Shown: in pieces, positions 9,026 to 19,179 of the stretch
How the letters are laid out: every line of letters begins with the position of its first letter
Numbering within the stretch: position 1 is the stretch's first letter
Assembly: GCF_000384115.1 (NCBI RefSeq)
Contig: NZ_KB913029.1
Span: 3,571,057-3,635,056, forward strand
Length of the DNA: 64,000 bases
Direction of reading: 5' to 3'
DNA from: Sporichthya polymorpha DSM 43042
GTDB taxonomy: Bacteria; Actinomycetota; Actinomycetes; Sporichthyales; Sporichthyaceae
The notes under the pieces: generated by a model
Database searches by the model: none
Seen by the model: only the letters and a program-made list of their open reading frames with translations
Told to the model about the DNA's origin: nothing
Made by a program: the position numbers and the translations under genes

Positions 9026-10525
9026 GTGTCGAGATCACTCTCGCGAGGGCGCCGCGCGGTGATCGCAGTGGTCGCGGGCGCCCTGGTGCTCAGCGGTTGC
9101 GGCGGGACCCGGGTCACCGACGAGGCCATTCAGGCCGCCGTCGGCATCCGGGCCGACGAGGCTCCCGTCCCGGCCGCGGTTGCCGGGGCAGCCGCCCCCG
9201 CGCCGGACGTCGCCGTCGCTCCCGCGGCTCCGGACGCGGTCGACGTGGGTTCGGCCCCGAACACCGCCGACCCGGTCGCACCGACGGGCGCAGCGGCGAC
9301 GACCGCCACCCGGGGCGACATCGCGGCAGCGGGTCGCCCGGCGGCGCGGCCGTCCGAAGGCCGCACCGCGACGGGCCCGAAGTCGGTCGTGCGCCTCGGT
9401 GCCGTCGGCACCTTCTCCGGCCCGGTCGGGTCGTTGGTCAAGGACACCGTCACCGGGCTGCGCGTCTGGTCGCAGGCCGTCAACGCGGCGGGTGGCGTCA
9501 ACGGCCACCCGATCGAGCTGCTCGTCGGCGACGACGGCGGCGACCCGGCGCGCTACTACGCGATGCAGAAGCAGTTCGTGGAGCAACAGGGTGTGCTCGC
9601 GTTCCTGTTCAACACCGTCGCCTACGCCCCGGCCGGGAACAACAAGTACCTGGACACCGAGAAGATCTACACCTTCGGCACCGACGGCGGCCTCGAGCTG
9701 CCGTACACGAATCCGTACGTGCTGACGGCAACGCCGGCGGGCCTGACTCTTGCCGACGGGATGATGCTCGCGCTCAGCAAGGCGTTGAACGCGAAGGGTC
9801 GGTCGCAGGGACCGGTGAAGCTGGCCGCGTTCGCCTGCAGCGACTTCGGGCTGTGTGACAACTTCGACCGGCGGTGGAGCAACCCCGACGTCCTGCGCAA
9901 GAGCGGATTCGAACTCGTCGCGCGCGGTCGGCCTTCCCTGACGCAGCCGGACTTCACCTCGCAGTGCCTCGCGGCCGAGCAGGCCGGGGCAACGACGATC
10001 CTGCTCGGGATGGACAGCGCCTCGATCCGCCGCTTCGCCGGCAACTGCGCCCGGCAGAACTACCGCCCGCAGTTCGCCACCGCGGACATCGTCGTGACCC
10101 GGGACCTGCCGCTGGACCCCACCGTCGACGGCCTGCTGGTCGCCACAAAGATGGCCCCGTTCACCGACCTCCGCGTGCCGGGCGTCGCGGAGGCTCACCG
10201 CGCGTTCACGCGCTTCCTGCCCGGACAGGTCGTCACGGGCGGCATGGTGAACGGCTGGATCATCGGGGAGTTCTTCGCCCAGGCGGCGAAGGATCTCCCG
10301 GACAACCCGACGCGGGCCGACCTGGCTGACGGTCTCTACCGACTTCAGAACAACGACCTCAAGGGCATGACGTACCCGATCACCCTGACGCGCGGGAAGC
10401 CCGCGCCGCGGCACCTCTGCTACGGCCTGGTCGCCATCTCCGGGAAGAAGTTCACCACCGCGCCCGGCCCGTCACTGGACTGCGTCAAGAACGGTCGACC
10501 GCTCGCGTCGCTCGACGACTACTGA
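9026..10525 (+). CDS. ABC-transporter substrate-binding lipoprotein (periplasmic-binding fold type I)
   Basis: 499 residues. A signal peptide with lipobox (ALVLSGCG, Cys about residue 24) anchors it outside the membrane. A long Ala/Pro/Val-rich linker (about residues 35-115) leads into a type-I periplasmic-binding fold of the branched-chain amino acid/urea class: VVRLGAVGTFSGPVGSLVKD, the AVNAAGGVNGHPIELLVGDDGGDP hallmark, and ATTILLGMDSASIRRFAGNC. It is the last gene of the operon, 13 bp after the LLM gene, with a good GAGAGGAGA ribosome-binding site before GTG. No permease or ATPase genes follow, so the partner transporter is elsewhere or the protein acts as a sensor or binding protein. The ligand is likely the substrate of the upstream enzymes (inference). 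Confidence 0.85.
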   Translation: MSRSLSRGRRAVIAVVAGALVLSGCGGTRVTDEAIQAAVGIRADEAPVPAAVAGAAAPAPDVAVAPAAPDAVDVGSAPNTADPVAPTGAAATTATRGDIAAAGRPAARPSEGRTATGPKSVVRLGAVGTFSGPVGSLVKDTVTGLRVWSQAVNAAGGVNGHPIELLVGDDGGDPARYYAMQKQFVEQQGVLAFLFNTVAYAPAGNNKYLDTEKIYTFGTDGGLELPYTNPYVLTATPAGLTLADGMMLALSKALNAKGRSQGPVKLAAFACSDFGLCDNFDRRWSNPDVLRKSGFELVARGRPSLTQPDFTSQCLAAEQAGATTILLGMDSASIRRFAGNCARQNYRPQFATADIVVTRDLPLDPTVDGLLVATKMAPFTDLRVPGVAEAHRAFTRFLPGQVVTGGMVNGWIIGEFFAQAAKDLPDNPTRADLADGLYRLQNNDLKGMTYPITLTRGKPAPRHLCYGLVAISGKKFTTAPGPSLDCVKNGRPLASLDDY

Positions 10526-10562
10526 GCTCCCGGACCGCCGACCGCGGGGTGCTGACTCTGCG

Positions 10563-11468
10563 TCAGCCCCGACCCAGCACCCGGTTGAGGGCCGGTGCGA
10601 CGTCGCGGTGGGTGCGGATCGGGGCGGTCATGCCCTTGCCGAGCTTGGCCATGTCCCGGGCGAGGTCACGGTCGTGCTCACCGTCGGTCTGCAGCAGGAC
10701 GTGCAGTTCCCGGAACCGGCGGGCCACGTCCCGCGGGTCGGGCCCGGCGTTGTGCACGGCGTCGGTGAGCAGCACGCCGACCTGCCGGCGGGCGCCCGAG
10801 GTCTTCAGCACCGCGTCGCCGACGGTGAGGGCGAAGTGGACGTTCGTCAGCCCGCGTGCGGGGATCCGCAGCAGGCGGTCGAGCAGGACGACGGGGGAGG
10901 TGTTGCCGGTCAGCGGCTCCAGGAGTGCGGCGTCCGACCAGAACCCGACGAGGGCGAGGCGGTGCCCGGCCCCCGGGCCGGAGAGAGCGCTCGACAGGGC
11001 CGCGACGGTCGCGGCGGCGACCCGCACCTTCTCTCCGCGCATCGACCCGGACACGTCGACCATGAGCACGACGTCGATGCTGCGGCGGACCGACTCGCGC
11101 ACGATGATGTCGGTGTCCTCGGGCACGGGGTGCTCGGTGAGGACCTCCAGCGTCCGGTCGAGGTCGATCTCGTCGGAGCGGTAGTGGTACGGCACGGAGA
11201 TCGGCCGGCCCGAGCCCGCGGCCACGTCGGCGTCCCGCCAGGTCCGGCGCAGCGCCAGGTTGCGTGAGATCTGACGGGCCATCCGATCGATCTCGGGGTC
11301 GGGTTCGCGCTCCTCGAGGAGGTCGCCGACGTCCCGCCAGGAACCCGACTGCGCGGTGACGACGGTGCGCTGTGACCCCGGCGGGGGAGGGCCGCCGGTC
11401 TCGGCGTCGCGTTCCGCGCCGAGGTCGAGCACCAACGGCTGCCCGCCGCCGCCGAACAGCGACGGCAT
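10563..11468 (-). CDS. VWA-domain (MIDAS) protein, partner of MoxR ATPase
   Basis: About 301 residues from the first safe ATG. The C-terminal half is a von Willebrand factor A domain: VVLMVDVSGSMRGEKVRVA is the metal-ion-dependent adhesion site (D-x-S-x-S), followed by GFWSDAALLEPL and GVLLTDAVHNAGPDP. Such proteins are substrates or adaptors of MoxR AAA+ ATPases in metallo-enzyme or complex maturation. The MoxR gene lies immediately upstream on the same strand. The true start is uncertain: coding-looking sequence (SVLLDDPDGLPSDNPPREG) continues upstream of the ATG at 11468 towards the MoxR stop, and a CTG overlaps that stop as CTGA near 11591, which would give about 342 residues. No transmembrane segments are visible. 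Confidence 0.75.
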   Translation of the reverse strand: MPSLFGGGGQPLVLDLGAERDAETGGPPPPGSQRTVVTAQSGSWRDVGDLLEEREPDPEIDRMARQISRNLALRRTWRDADVAAGSGRPISVPYHYRSDEIDLDRTLEVLTEHPVPEDTDIIVRESVRRSIDVVLMVDVSGSMRGEKVRVAAATVAALSSALSGPGAGHRLALVGFWSDAALLEPLTGNTSPVVLLDRLLRIPARGLTNVHFALTVGDAVLKTSGARRQVGVLLTDAVHNAGPDPRDVARRFRELHVLLQTDGEHDRDLARDMAKLGKGMTAPIRTHRDVAPALNRVLGRG

Positions 11469-11590
11469 CTCCGTCAGCTTCTTGGGCCGACGCCGCAACG
11501 GCCCGAGCCCCTCCCGCGGTGGATTGTCGGACGGGAGGCCGTCGGGGTCGTCGAGGAGAACGCTGTTCCCGCCCGGGCTACGCCGGGCCC

Positions 11591-12454
11591 TCAGAAAAAA
11601 TGGCGCTCCCAGATGTCCCGGATGACGTCCTCGGGCGTGCGGTCGCTGGCCTCGTCGAGCGAGATGCGCGCCGACAGCGCGAGCAGCCCGGCGTCGAGGA
11701 CGCGGTTGCGGTGCGCCTCCTCGGCGTCCGCGCCGGCGGCCAGGCCCGTGAGCTCGGACGCGATCGCGGTCAGGTCGATCGCCCCGCGCACCGAAGACCC
11801 GCGCCGCAGTTCCTTGTGCCCGCGGGTGGCGCGCGTGATCGCGACGGCGTCGGCGACCAGGCGGGCGTCGGTGCAGCCGGTGCGGGTGGCGACGATCGCC
11901 TCCTCCTCGGCGGCGTCCTGGTAGCCGACGGCGAGGCGGCACCAGCGGTCGTAGACCGAGTCGGAGATGCGGGCGGTTCCGACGGAGTCGTACGGATTCA
12001 TCGAGGCGACGACGCGGAAGGTGTCCTTCGCGGTGATCAAACCCACACGCGGGACGGCGATCTGACGCTCCGCCATGGCGGCGAGGAGGACGTTGACGGT
12101 GTCCTCGGGCGCGCGGTTGAACTCCTCGATGTAGAGGAAGCCGCCGCCCTGCATGGCTTCGAGCAGCGGACCCGCGACGAAGTTGTCCGCGCTGTAGTCC
12201 TCCTTGAGCACCCGCGCCGGGTTGTGATGCCCGACCAGGCGGGCCGCGGTGAGTTCGGCGTTGCCCTCGACCAGGACGAACGGAACGCCCCAGTTCGCGG
12301 TGATCGCCCGCAACAGCGTGGACTTCCCCGTGCCGGGCGGGCCCTCGAGCAGGATGTCGCGGCCCGCGGAGACCGCGGCGAGCACGAGATCGAGCTCGCG
12401 GGACCGTCCCACCACCTTGGCCGCGATCGCGTCCCGGCGCGCCTGGTCGATCAA
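11591..12454 (-). CDS. MoxR-family AAA+ ATPase
   Basis: 287 residues. Walker A is GPPGTGKSTLL, Walker B is FLYIEEFNRAPED, sensor-1 is VASMNPYD, and the arginine-finger region follows at ISDSVYDRWCRL. This is the standard order of a MoxR/CbbQ-type AAA+ ATPase that remodels or activates partner proteins, normally together with a VWA protein. The TTG start at 12454 was chosen because a strong GAGGAGG ribosome-binding site lies 6 nt upstream on the minus strand; a GTG at 12487 in the same frame is possible. The downstream VWA gene overlaps or abuts its stop, so the pair forms one functional unit. The client is unknown. Confidence 0.88.
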   Translation of the reverse strand: MIDQARRDAIAAKVVGRSRELDLVLAAVSAGRDILLEGPPGTGKSTLLRAITANWGVPFVLVEGNAELTAARLVGHHNPARVLKEDYSADNFVAGPLLEAMQGGGFLYIEEFNRAPEDTVNVLLAAMAERQIAVPRVGLITAKDTFRVVASMNPYDSVGTARISDSVYDRWCRLAVGYQDAAEEEAIVATRTGCTDARLVADAVAITRATRGHKELRRGSSVRGAIDLTAIASELTGLAAGADAEEAHRNRVLDAGLLALSARISLDEASDRTPEDVIRDIWERHFF

Positions 12455-12501
12455 CGCGTACCTCCTCGTCAACGGTCCTCGTGGCACGTTACCTAATGGG
12501 T

Positions 12502-13431
12502 TTAGCCACGGAGGCGTAACCGCACGTTCGGCAGGTCCGGGGCGGGCAGCGTGTGCGTCCACGCGGCGGGGAAGCGGCCGAACCGGCCGTCGCCGGCGGG
12601 GTGGTGGTGCTGACGCTGCCACTCCTCGCGGAAGGAGACGATCTCCTCGTGGCTGCGGCCGACGAAGTTCCACCACATGACGATCTGCTCGCCGAACGGC
12701 TCGCCGCCGAGGACGAGGAACCGGGTGGGCACGTCGCCGGCCCGGACGCGGATCGCGTCGGCGCCGGTCGGCACGAAGGCGATCTCGCCGCGCGTTGCGG
12801 TCACGGTGCCGCCCGGCGCCTGCGCCGTGACGGTGCCGGTGTCGCAGAGCAGGCCGTGCTCGTGGGTGCGGGGGACCGGGATCTCCAGCGTCGCGCCGGC
12901 CGGCAGCACGACCTCGGCGCCGGTCAACGCGGTGAACGTGGGCACCGGCGAGCTCGTCCCGAACAGCGACCCGAGGAAGACGCTGACGCGCGCGCCGTCC
13001 ACATCGAACGGCGTCGGGGCGTAGTGGTCGAAGTTGCGGTCGGTGTCCCGGTGGGTGGCGGGCAGGGCGACCCACAGCTGGGCGCCGTGCAGTAGCGAGG
13101 TGTCCGGCGTCGAAAACTCCGAGTGGGCGACGCCGGAGCCGGCCGTCATGAGATTGAGCTCCCCGGCCCGGACGACCTGGTGCGCGCCGGTGGTGTCGCG
13201 GTGCTCGAGCTCGCCGGCGAACAACCACGAGACCGTCTGGAGCCCGGTGTGCGGATGGCCCGGCAGCACCATGCCGCCGGTGACGGCGACGTCGTCGGGC
13301 CCGTAGTGGTCGACGAAGCACCAGGCCCCGATCAGCGACCGCGCCCGCTGGGGGAGCGCCCGGCGCACCGTCATCGCCCGTGGGCCGCCGAGCGGCACCT
13401 CGCGCTGGCCGAGTACGACGGGTTCAGTCAT
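12502..13431 (-). CDS. Pirin family protein
   Basis: 309 residues, cupin-superfamily pirin with a bicupin layout. The N-terminal cupin contains the metal-ligand block FVDHYGPDDVAVTGGMVLPGHPHTGLQTVSWLFAGE (H-P-H-T-G and the following E), then GSGVAHSEFSTPD with a further His. The C-terminal pirin domain includes FGEQIVMWWNFVGRSHEEI, typical of the family. Bacterial pirins are iron-binding proteins linked to redox-dependent regulation or quercetinase-like activity; which applies here cannot be told. The ATG is preceded by TACGCT with a 6-nt gap, so it is probably leaderless, and it shares a 44-bp bidirectional promoter region with the small acetyltransferase gene. Confidence 0.92.
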   Translation of the reverse strand: MTEPVVLGQREVPLGGPRAMTVRRALPQRARSLIGAWCFVDHYGPDDVAVTGGMVLPGHPHTGLQTVSWLFAGELEHRDTTGAHQVVRAGELNLMTAGSGVAHSEFSTPDTSLLHGAQLWVALPATHRDTDRNFDHYAPTPFDVDGARVSVFLGSLFGTSSPVPTFTALTGAEVVLPAGATLEIPVPRTHEHGLLCDTGTVTAQAPGGTVTATRGEIAFVPTGADAIRVRAGDVPTRFLVLGGEPFGEQIVMWWNFVGRSHEEIVSFREEWQRQHHHPAGDGRFGRFPAAWTHTLPAPDLPNVRLRLRG

Positions 13432-13437
13432 CGCCGC

Positions 13438-13469
13438 AGCGTAGCTCGCGGCCAGCCCGCGAGTAGCCT
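13438..13469. promoter_or_regulatory. Bidirectional leaderless promoter with central inverted repeat
   Basis: On the minus strand TACGCT (13443-13438) lies 6 nt before the pirin ATG; on the plus strand TAGCCT (13464-13469) lies 6 nt before the GNAT ATG. Between them CTCGCGG (13445-13451) and CCGCGAG (13457-13463) form a perfect 7-bp inverted repeat with a 5-bp spacer, placed where a regulator would block both directions. Confidence 0.5.
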
Positions 13470-13475
13470 GCGTGG

Positions 13476-13790
13476 ATGAGTGAGCAGAGCAGCCCCGACG
13501 TCACCGTTCGCAACGCCCCGCAGGAGGGGCGGTTCGAGATCCACGTGGACGGCAAGCTCGCCGGCGTGGCCGAGTACACCGAGGAGACCGGTCACCGGAC
13601 CTTCGTCCACACCGAGGTCGACGACGCGTTCTCCGGGCAGGGCCTCGCCGGCGTCCTGGTCCGGGCGGCGTTGGACACGACGCGGGAGGACGGGCTGCGC
13701 ATCCGCGCGACCTGCCCCTACGTGCAACGCTTCCTGGAGAAGAACGACGACTGGGCCGATCTCGTGGACACCGCCGAGGACGCGAGCTAA
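13476..13790 (+). CDS. Small GNAT-like N-acetyltransferase (Acetyltransf_CG/YjdJ type)
   Basis: 104 residues, the length of the minimal GNAT-like proteins (Acetyltransf_CG/GTL3B class). The acetyl-CoA-binding segment is TEVDDAFSGQGLAGVLVRAALD (about residues 48-69, with the G-x-G-x-A core), followed by IRATCPYVQRFLEKNDDWADLV, the conserved C-terminal C-P-Y...-H/N motif of this subgroup. Substrates of these mini-GNATs are mostly unknown. Start ATG 13476 is supported by the -10 hexamer 6 nt upstream. It shares a bidirectional promoter with pirin. Confidence 0.85.
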   Translation: MSEQSSPDVTVRNAPQEGRFEIHVDGKLAGVAEYTEETGHRTFVHTEVDDAFSGQGLAGVLVRAALDTTREDGLRIRATCPYVQRFLEKNDDWADLVDTAEDAS

Positions 13791-13830
13791 GTTACCGGCG
13801 AGTACGCTCTCCCGACCCGAGAGGCTCGCC

Positions 13831-15441
13831 GTGACGACGCTCGACCGGTCCCGCTCCACTCACGAGGTTCTCAACCAGGTCCCGCCGCTGGTGGGGCACA
13901 ACCTCTACGTCGGTGACCCGGCCCTGGCCGAGGCGATCGCCCGCGAGGGCGGGGAGTGGGGGACCGACCGGCTGCTCTCGGCCGGCGCGGCGGCGGGCAG
14001 CGCCGAGGCGCAGGCGCACGCCGAGCGGGCGGAGCGCCACGAGCCGGTGCTGCACACGCACGACCGCTACGGCAACCGCGTCGACACCGTCGAACTCGAC
14101 CCGTCGTGGCACTGGCTGCTCGGGCAGGCCGTCGAACGCGAGATCACGTCCCTGCCCTGGCGCTCGCCGGGTCCGGGCGCGCACGTCGTCCGCGCGGCGC
14201 TGCTGCGGATGTGGATCGAGCTCGACATGGGCGTGCTGTGCCCGGTCTCGATGACGTACGCGGGCGTGCCGGCGTTGCGGCGGCAGCCGGAGATCGCGGC
14301 GGAGTGGGAGCCCCGCCTGACGTCGACGAGCTACGCCGACGGCGCGCTTCTGGGCATGGCGATGACGGAGAAGCAGGGCGGGTCCGACCTGCGGGCGTCC
14401 ACCACCCGGGCGGAGCCGATCGGCGACGGCTGGTGGGAGATCACCGGGCACAAGTGGTTCTGCTCGTACCCCAGTTGCGACGCGTTTCTGACGCTTGCTC
14501 AGACCGAGGCCGGTGTGTCGTGCTTCTTTCTCGAGCGCGCCGCGCCGGGCTTCCGCGTGCAGCGGCTCAAGGACAAGCTCGGGACGCGAAGCCTGCCGAG
14601 CTCGGAGGTCGAGTTCGACCGTGTTCCCGCGCGGATGGTCGGCGTCGAGGGTCGCGGGATCCCGACGATCATCGAGATGGTCAACCACACCCGGCTCGAC
14701 TGCCTGATCTCCTCGTCGGCGACGATGCGCGCCGGCCTGACGCAGGCCGTTCACCACGCGCGGCACCGCTCGGCGTTCGGACGTGCGCTGGTCGAGCAGT
14801 CGGCGATGCGGAACGTGCTCGCGGACCTCGCCGTCGAGTCCGAGGCAGCGACGGTGCTGGCGATGCGCGTGGCCCGGTCGTACGACGAGGGTGCGGCCGG
14901 GGTCGAGGGCGCGAACGCCTTCCGTCGCCTGGCGACCGCGGTGGCCAAGTACTGGGTGTGCAAGCGCGCGCCGGGTCACGCGGCCGAGGCGCTCGAGTGC
15001 CTGGGCGGCAACGGGTACATCGAGGCGTCGGGCCTGCCGCGGATCTACCGCGACGCCCCGCTGAACTCGATCTGGGAGGGCTCCGGCAACGTCGCCGCGC
15101 TCGATGTCCTGCGCGCCCTGACCCGGGAGCCCGAGTGCCTGCCGGCGTTCCTCGCCGAGTGCGACCTCGCCGTCGGCGCCGACCGCCGCCTCGACGCCCA
15201 CCTGTCCGAGACCCGCTCCCGACTCGCCGGGTTGGGGGAGGGTGACGCCGAGTTCGCCGCCCGCCGCGTCGTCGCCGACCTGTGCCTGGCGCTGCAGGGG
15301 AGCCTGCTGGTCCGCCACGCCCCGTCCGCCGTCGCCGATGCCTTCTGCGCCTCCCGCCTCGGCGGGGGTGGTCACACCTACGGCATGCTCCCCGGCTCCG
15401 TCGACGTCGGCCCGATCCTCGACCGCGCCCTCGCGGGCTGA
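13831..15441 (+). CDS. Acyl-CoA dehydrogenase family protein, AidB-like
   Basis: 536 residues, longer than ordinary acyl-CoA dehydrogenases and matching the AidB subgroup. Seen: LYVGDPALAEAIAREGGEW near the N-terminus, an AidB-type N-terminal helical domain, WIELDMGVLCPVSMTYAGVPALR, the beta-domain motif MAMTEKQGGSDLRAS with the ITGHKWFCSYP strand, FAD-binding IEMVNHTRLDCLI and RHRSAFGRALVEQ, and ALECLGGNGYIEAS. AidB-type flavoproteins are induced in the adaptive response to alkylation damage and bind DNA; isovaleryl-CoA dehydrogenase activity has been reported for E. coli AidB. The GTG start at 13831 follows a GAGAGG ribosome-binding site. It lies 40 bp after the GNAT gene. Confidence 0.88.
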   Translation: MTTLDRSRSTHEVLNQVPPLVGHNLYVGDPALAEAIAREGGEWGTDRLLSAGAAAGSAEAQAHAERAERHEPVLHTHDRYGNRVDTVELDPSWHWLLGQAVEREITSLPWRSPGPGAHVVRAALLRMWIELDMGVLCPVSMTYAGVPALRRQPEIAAEWEPRLTSTSYADGALLGMAMTEKQGGSDLRASTTRAEPIGDGWWEITGHKWFCSYPSCDAFLTLAQTEAGVSCFFLERAAPGFRVQRLKDKLGTRSLPSSEVEFDRVPARMVGVEGRGIPTIIEMVNHTRLDCLISSSATMRAGLTQAVHHARHRSAFGRALVEQSAMRNVLADLAVESEAATVLAMRVARSYDEGAAGVEGANAFRRLATAVAKYWVCKRAPGHAAEALECLGGNGYIEASGLPRIYRDAPLNSIWEGSGNVAALDVLRALTREPECLPAFLAECDLAVGADRRLDAHLSETRSRLAGLGEGDAEFAARRVVADLCLALQGSLLVRHAPSAVADAFCASRLGGGGHTYGMLPGSVDVGPILDRALAG

Positions 15442-15493
15442 TCCCTCCGGTCCGGATTCCGGCCCCGGGGCGGCCTTGTTCGCCCCGGGAGCC

Positions 15494-17311
<1,818 letters not shown>

Positions 17312-17318
17312 CACGATG

Positions 17319-17324
17319 AACCTA
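17319..17324 (-). promoter_or_regulatory. -10 element of leaderless promoter for the HNH gene
   Basis: TAGGTT on the minus strand, 7 nt before ATG 17311. Confidence 0.5.
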
Positions 17325-17492
17325 GCGGGCACCACCGACAGTCCATTATCGCCGGGATCGAGGCGCGGCGGCGTGGAGGAGCGGAGGAGCGGAGGAGCGG
17401 AATCCGCGGTGTCACAACGCCTCTGACGCCCCATCAACACCACGCGCCCCCGTTGGAGATGTCATCTCCAGTGGGTTGTGGATAACCCCGTC

Positions 17493-17539
17493 GAAAGGGT
17501 GATACCCCATTACTCGCGAGTAAGGGGTGTCACCCTTTC
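17493..17539 (-). terminator. Long stem-loop, probable terminator of the lipoprotein gene
   Basis: A near-perfect palindrome with arms of about 23 nt (GAAAGGGTGAYACCCC...TTACTCG and its complement, one G-U wobble and one bulged base) centred on CGCG. It lies 45 nt past the stop of the gene at 17584-18420. It has no long U tract in either direction, so a regulatory or recombination role is not excluded. Confidence 0.6.
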
Positions 17540-17583
17540 TTGACGGCGGACGCCGCGGACGCCGCGGGCGAAGCGGCGACGGC

Positions 17584-18420
17584 TCAGGACGATGCGCGCT
17601 GGACGAAGCCGCCGAGGGCGACGGAGTACTCGTTGGTCGCGGAGTCGAACCGGACGCTGTAGGTCGTCGGCCAGAGGCCGGTGCGCTGGTAGGCCTGCGG
17701 TTGCTTGATCGCCTCGTTCAGCGTGGGCTTCGTCAGCAACCACTCGCGCGTGATCATCGGTTCGATGAAGGTGACGGCTCCGTCGTAGGAGCCGTGAATC
17801 ATCGTTTCGGTGAAGGTGTACTGCCCGGGCACCGGCGGCTCGGTGCCGTCCAGCCAGTGCAGCCCCATACCGGGGATCGTGTTGTCGACCGCGGTCCCGG
17901 GCGGGGCGACGAAGTCGGCGGCGATGTACTTCGCGTCCGGGATGTTCGCCGCCTTTGTGGCGAAGTCCGGTGCGGTGGGGACGATCTCCTTCACCGCAGC
18001 CTCGTCGGTCAGGTAGAAGTGGTAGTCGAAGTGGGGCTTGTCCCACACGCCCGGCGGCTCGTGCCCCTGCGGATTCCAGTAGAGCTCGACGTGGTCGAGC
18101 ACGCCGGTGGCCACGTTCGTCGGGAAGCTGAGCACCATCCCGACCGGGTGCAGGTCCCCGTGCGTGTCCGAGGCGAGGCCCTCCAGCGCGGCGGCGGAGA
18201 ACCGGACGCCCACCTCGACGGGCTGCCCGGCCGAGGAGGTGACGTACGTCCAGACCTTGCCGTTCCCGAGGGTCTGGCTCGGCCCGTCGCCGGCGGACAC
18301 AACCGGGGCGGGGCTGTCCGCCGCAGCGGGGACGAGGCTCTCGAGATCGTCGTCATCGTCGTTGCCGCAGCCCGCCAGCACGAGCACTGCGGCGGCCGCC
18401 AGGGTGGCAGTGCGGTTCAT
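17584..18420 (-). CDS. Secreted lipoprotein, DUF5602/TTHB210-like
   Basis: 278 residues. It has a clear lipoprotein signal (LAAAAVLVLAGCGNDDDDD, Cys about residue 18), so it is attached to the outer face of the membrane. The mature part resembles the DUF5602 (TTHB210-like) family: conserved-looking blocks are HPVGMVLSF, VELYWNPQGHEPPGVWDKPHFDYHFYL (several His and aromatic residues) and PGMGLHWLD. The H-x-P...HFDYHF histidines suggest metal binding, but that is inference. An upstream GTGAGGA sequence gives a good ribosome-binding site. The family function is not established. A strong stem-loop follows the gene. Confidence 0.75.
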   Translation of the reverse strand: MNRTATLAAAAVLVLAGCGNDDDDDLESLVPAAADSPAPVVSAGDGPSQTLGNGKVWTYVTSSAGQPVEVGVRFSAAALEGLASDTHGDLHPVGMVLSFPTNVATGVLDHVELYWNPQGHEPPGVWDKPHFDYHFYLTDEAAVKEIVPTAPDFATKAANIPDAKYIAADFVAPPGTAVDNTIPGMGLHWLDGTEPPVPGQYTFTETMIHGSYDGAVTFIEPMITREWLLTKPTLNEAIKQPQAYQRTGLWPTTYSVRFDSATNEYSVALGGFVQRASS

Positions 18421-18458
18421 GGGTCCTCACTTCGAAAGCAGTGGACGCTGCGGCGAAC

Positions 18459-19163
18459 CTAGGCCGGTCCGTGACCGGCCGTCGTCCGTGTTGGCACGGA
18501 TTCCGCGGTCGGCCCGGCGCTCGCGCGCAGGTGGGCGAGGACGGCGAGGACCCGGCGATGGGTCGCGGGGTCGGTCTCCAGCCCGAGCTTGCTGAAGATC
18601 CGGCTGGTGTGCGTCTCGACGGTGCGGGCGGTGACCATCAGCCGCTCCGCGATGCGGTCGTTCGAGTACCCCTGCGCGACAAGTGCCAGCACCTCGCGCT
18701 CCTTGGCGGTCAGGCGGTCGAGTGGGTCCGCGCGCCGCGGGGTCGCGAATACCGCCTCGACGACCTCGGCGTCGACGACCGTTCCGCCGGCCGCGATGCG
18801 GTGCAGCGCGTCGACCAGGTCGGTGGAGCGGGCGACGCGCTCCTTGAGCAGGTAGCCCACGCCGGTCCGGCCCTGCGCGAGCAGGTCGACCGCGTGGCGC
18901 GTCTCCACGTACTGCGAGAGCACGAGCACGCCCAGATCCGGATAGGCCCGCTTGAGTTCGACGGCGGCCGCCAGCCCCTCGGTGGTCCGCGTCGGCGGCA
19001 TCCGGACGTCGAGGATCGCGACGTCCGGCCGCTCCACACCGACCGCGGCCAGCAGGCCCGTGGCGTCGGGGAACTGGGCCACGACGTGGACCCCGTCGGC
19101 GGTCAGCAGGCGGGCGATGCCCTCCCGGACCAGGCCCGCGTCGTCGGCGAGCATCACCCGCAC
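18459..19163 (-). CDS. LuxR/NarL-type response regulator
   Basis: 234 residues. The receiver domain has the acidic pair in MLADDAGL, the phospho-acceptor Asp in VAILDVRMPP (about residue 51) and the conserved Lys in YLLKERV. The C-terminal LuxR-type HTH is LTAKEREVLALVAQGYSNDRIAERL...ARTVETHTSRIFSKLGL. It is the third gene of a two-component operon, 16 bp after the histidine kinase, and so is the likely cognate phospho-acceptor and DNA-binding output. The GTG at 19163 gives the full receiver; the ATG two codons later (MLADD) is less likely. Targets unknown. Confidence 0.92.
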   Translation of the reverse strand: MRVMLADDAGLVREGIARLLTADGVHVVAQFPDATGLLAAVGVERPDVAILDVRMPPTRTTEGLAAAVELKRAYPDLGVLVLSQYVETRHAVDLLAQGRTGVGYLLKERVARSTDLVDALHRIAAGGTVVDAEVVEAVFATPRRADPLDRLTAKEREVLALVAQGYSNDRIAERLMVTARTVETHTSRIFSKLGLETDPATHRRVLAVLAHLRASAGPTAESVPTRTTAGHGPA

Positions 19164-19179
19164 GGAGCACCGCCGATTG

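Noticed and set aside
10551-10567. A 6-bp stem-loop between the convergent substrate-binding and VWA genes as terminator
   Set aside because: Stem short, overlaps the VWA stop codon and no T run; not strong enough to call.
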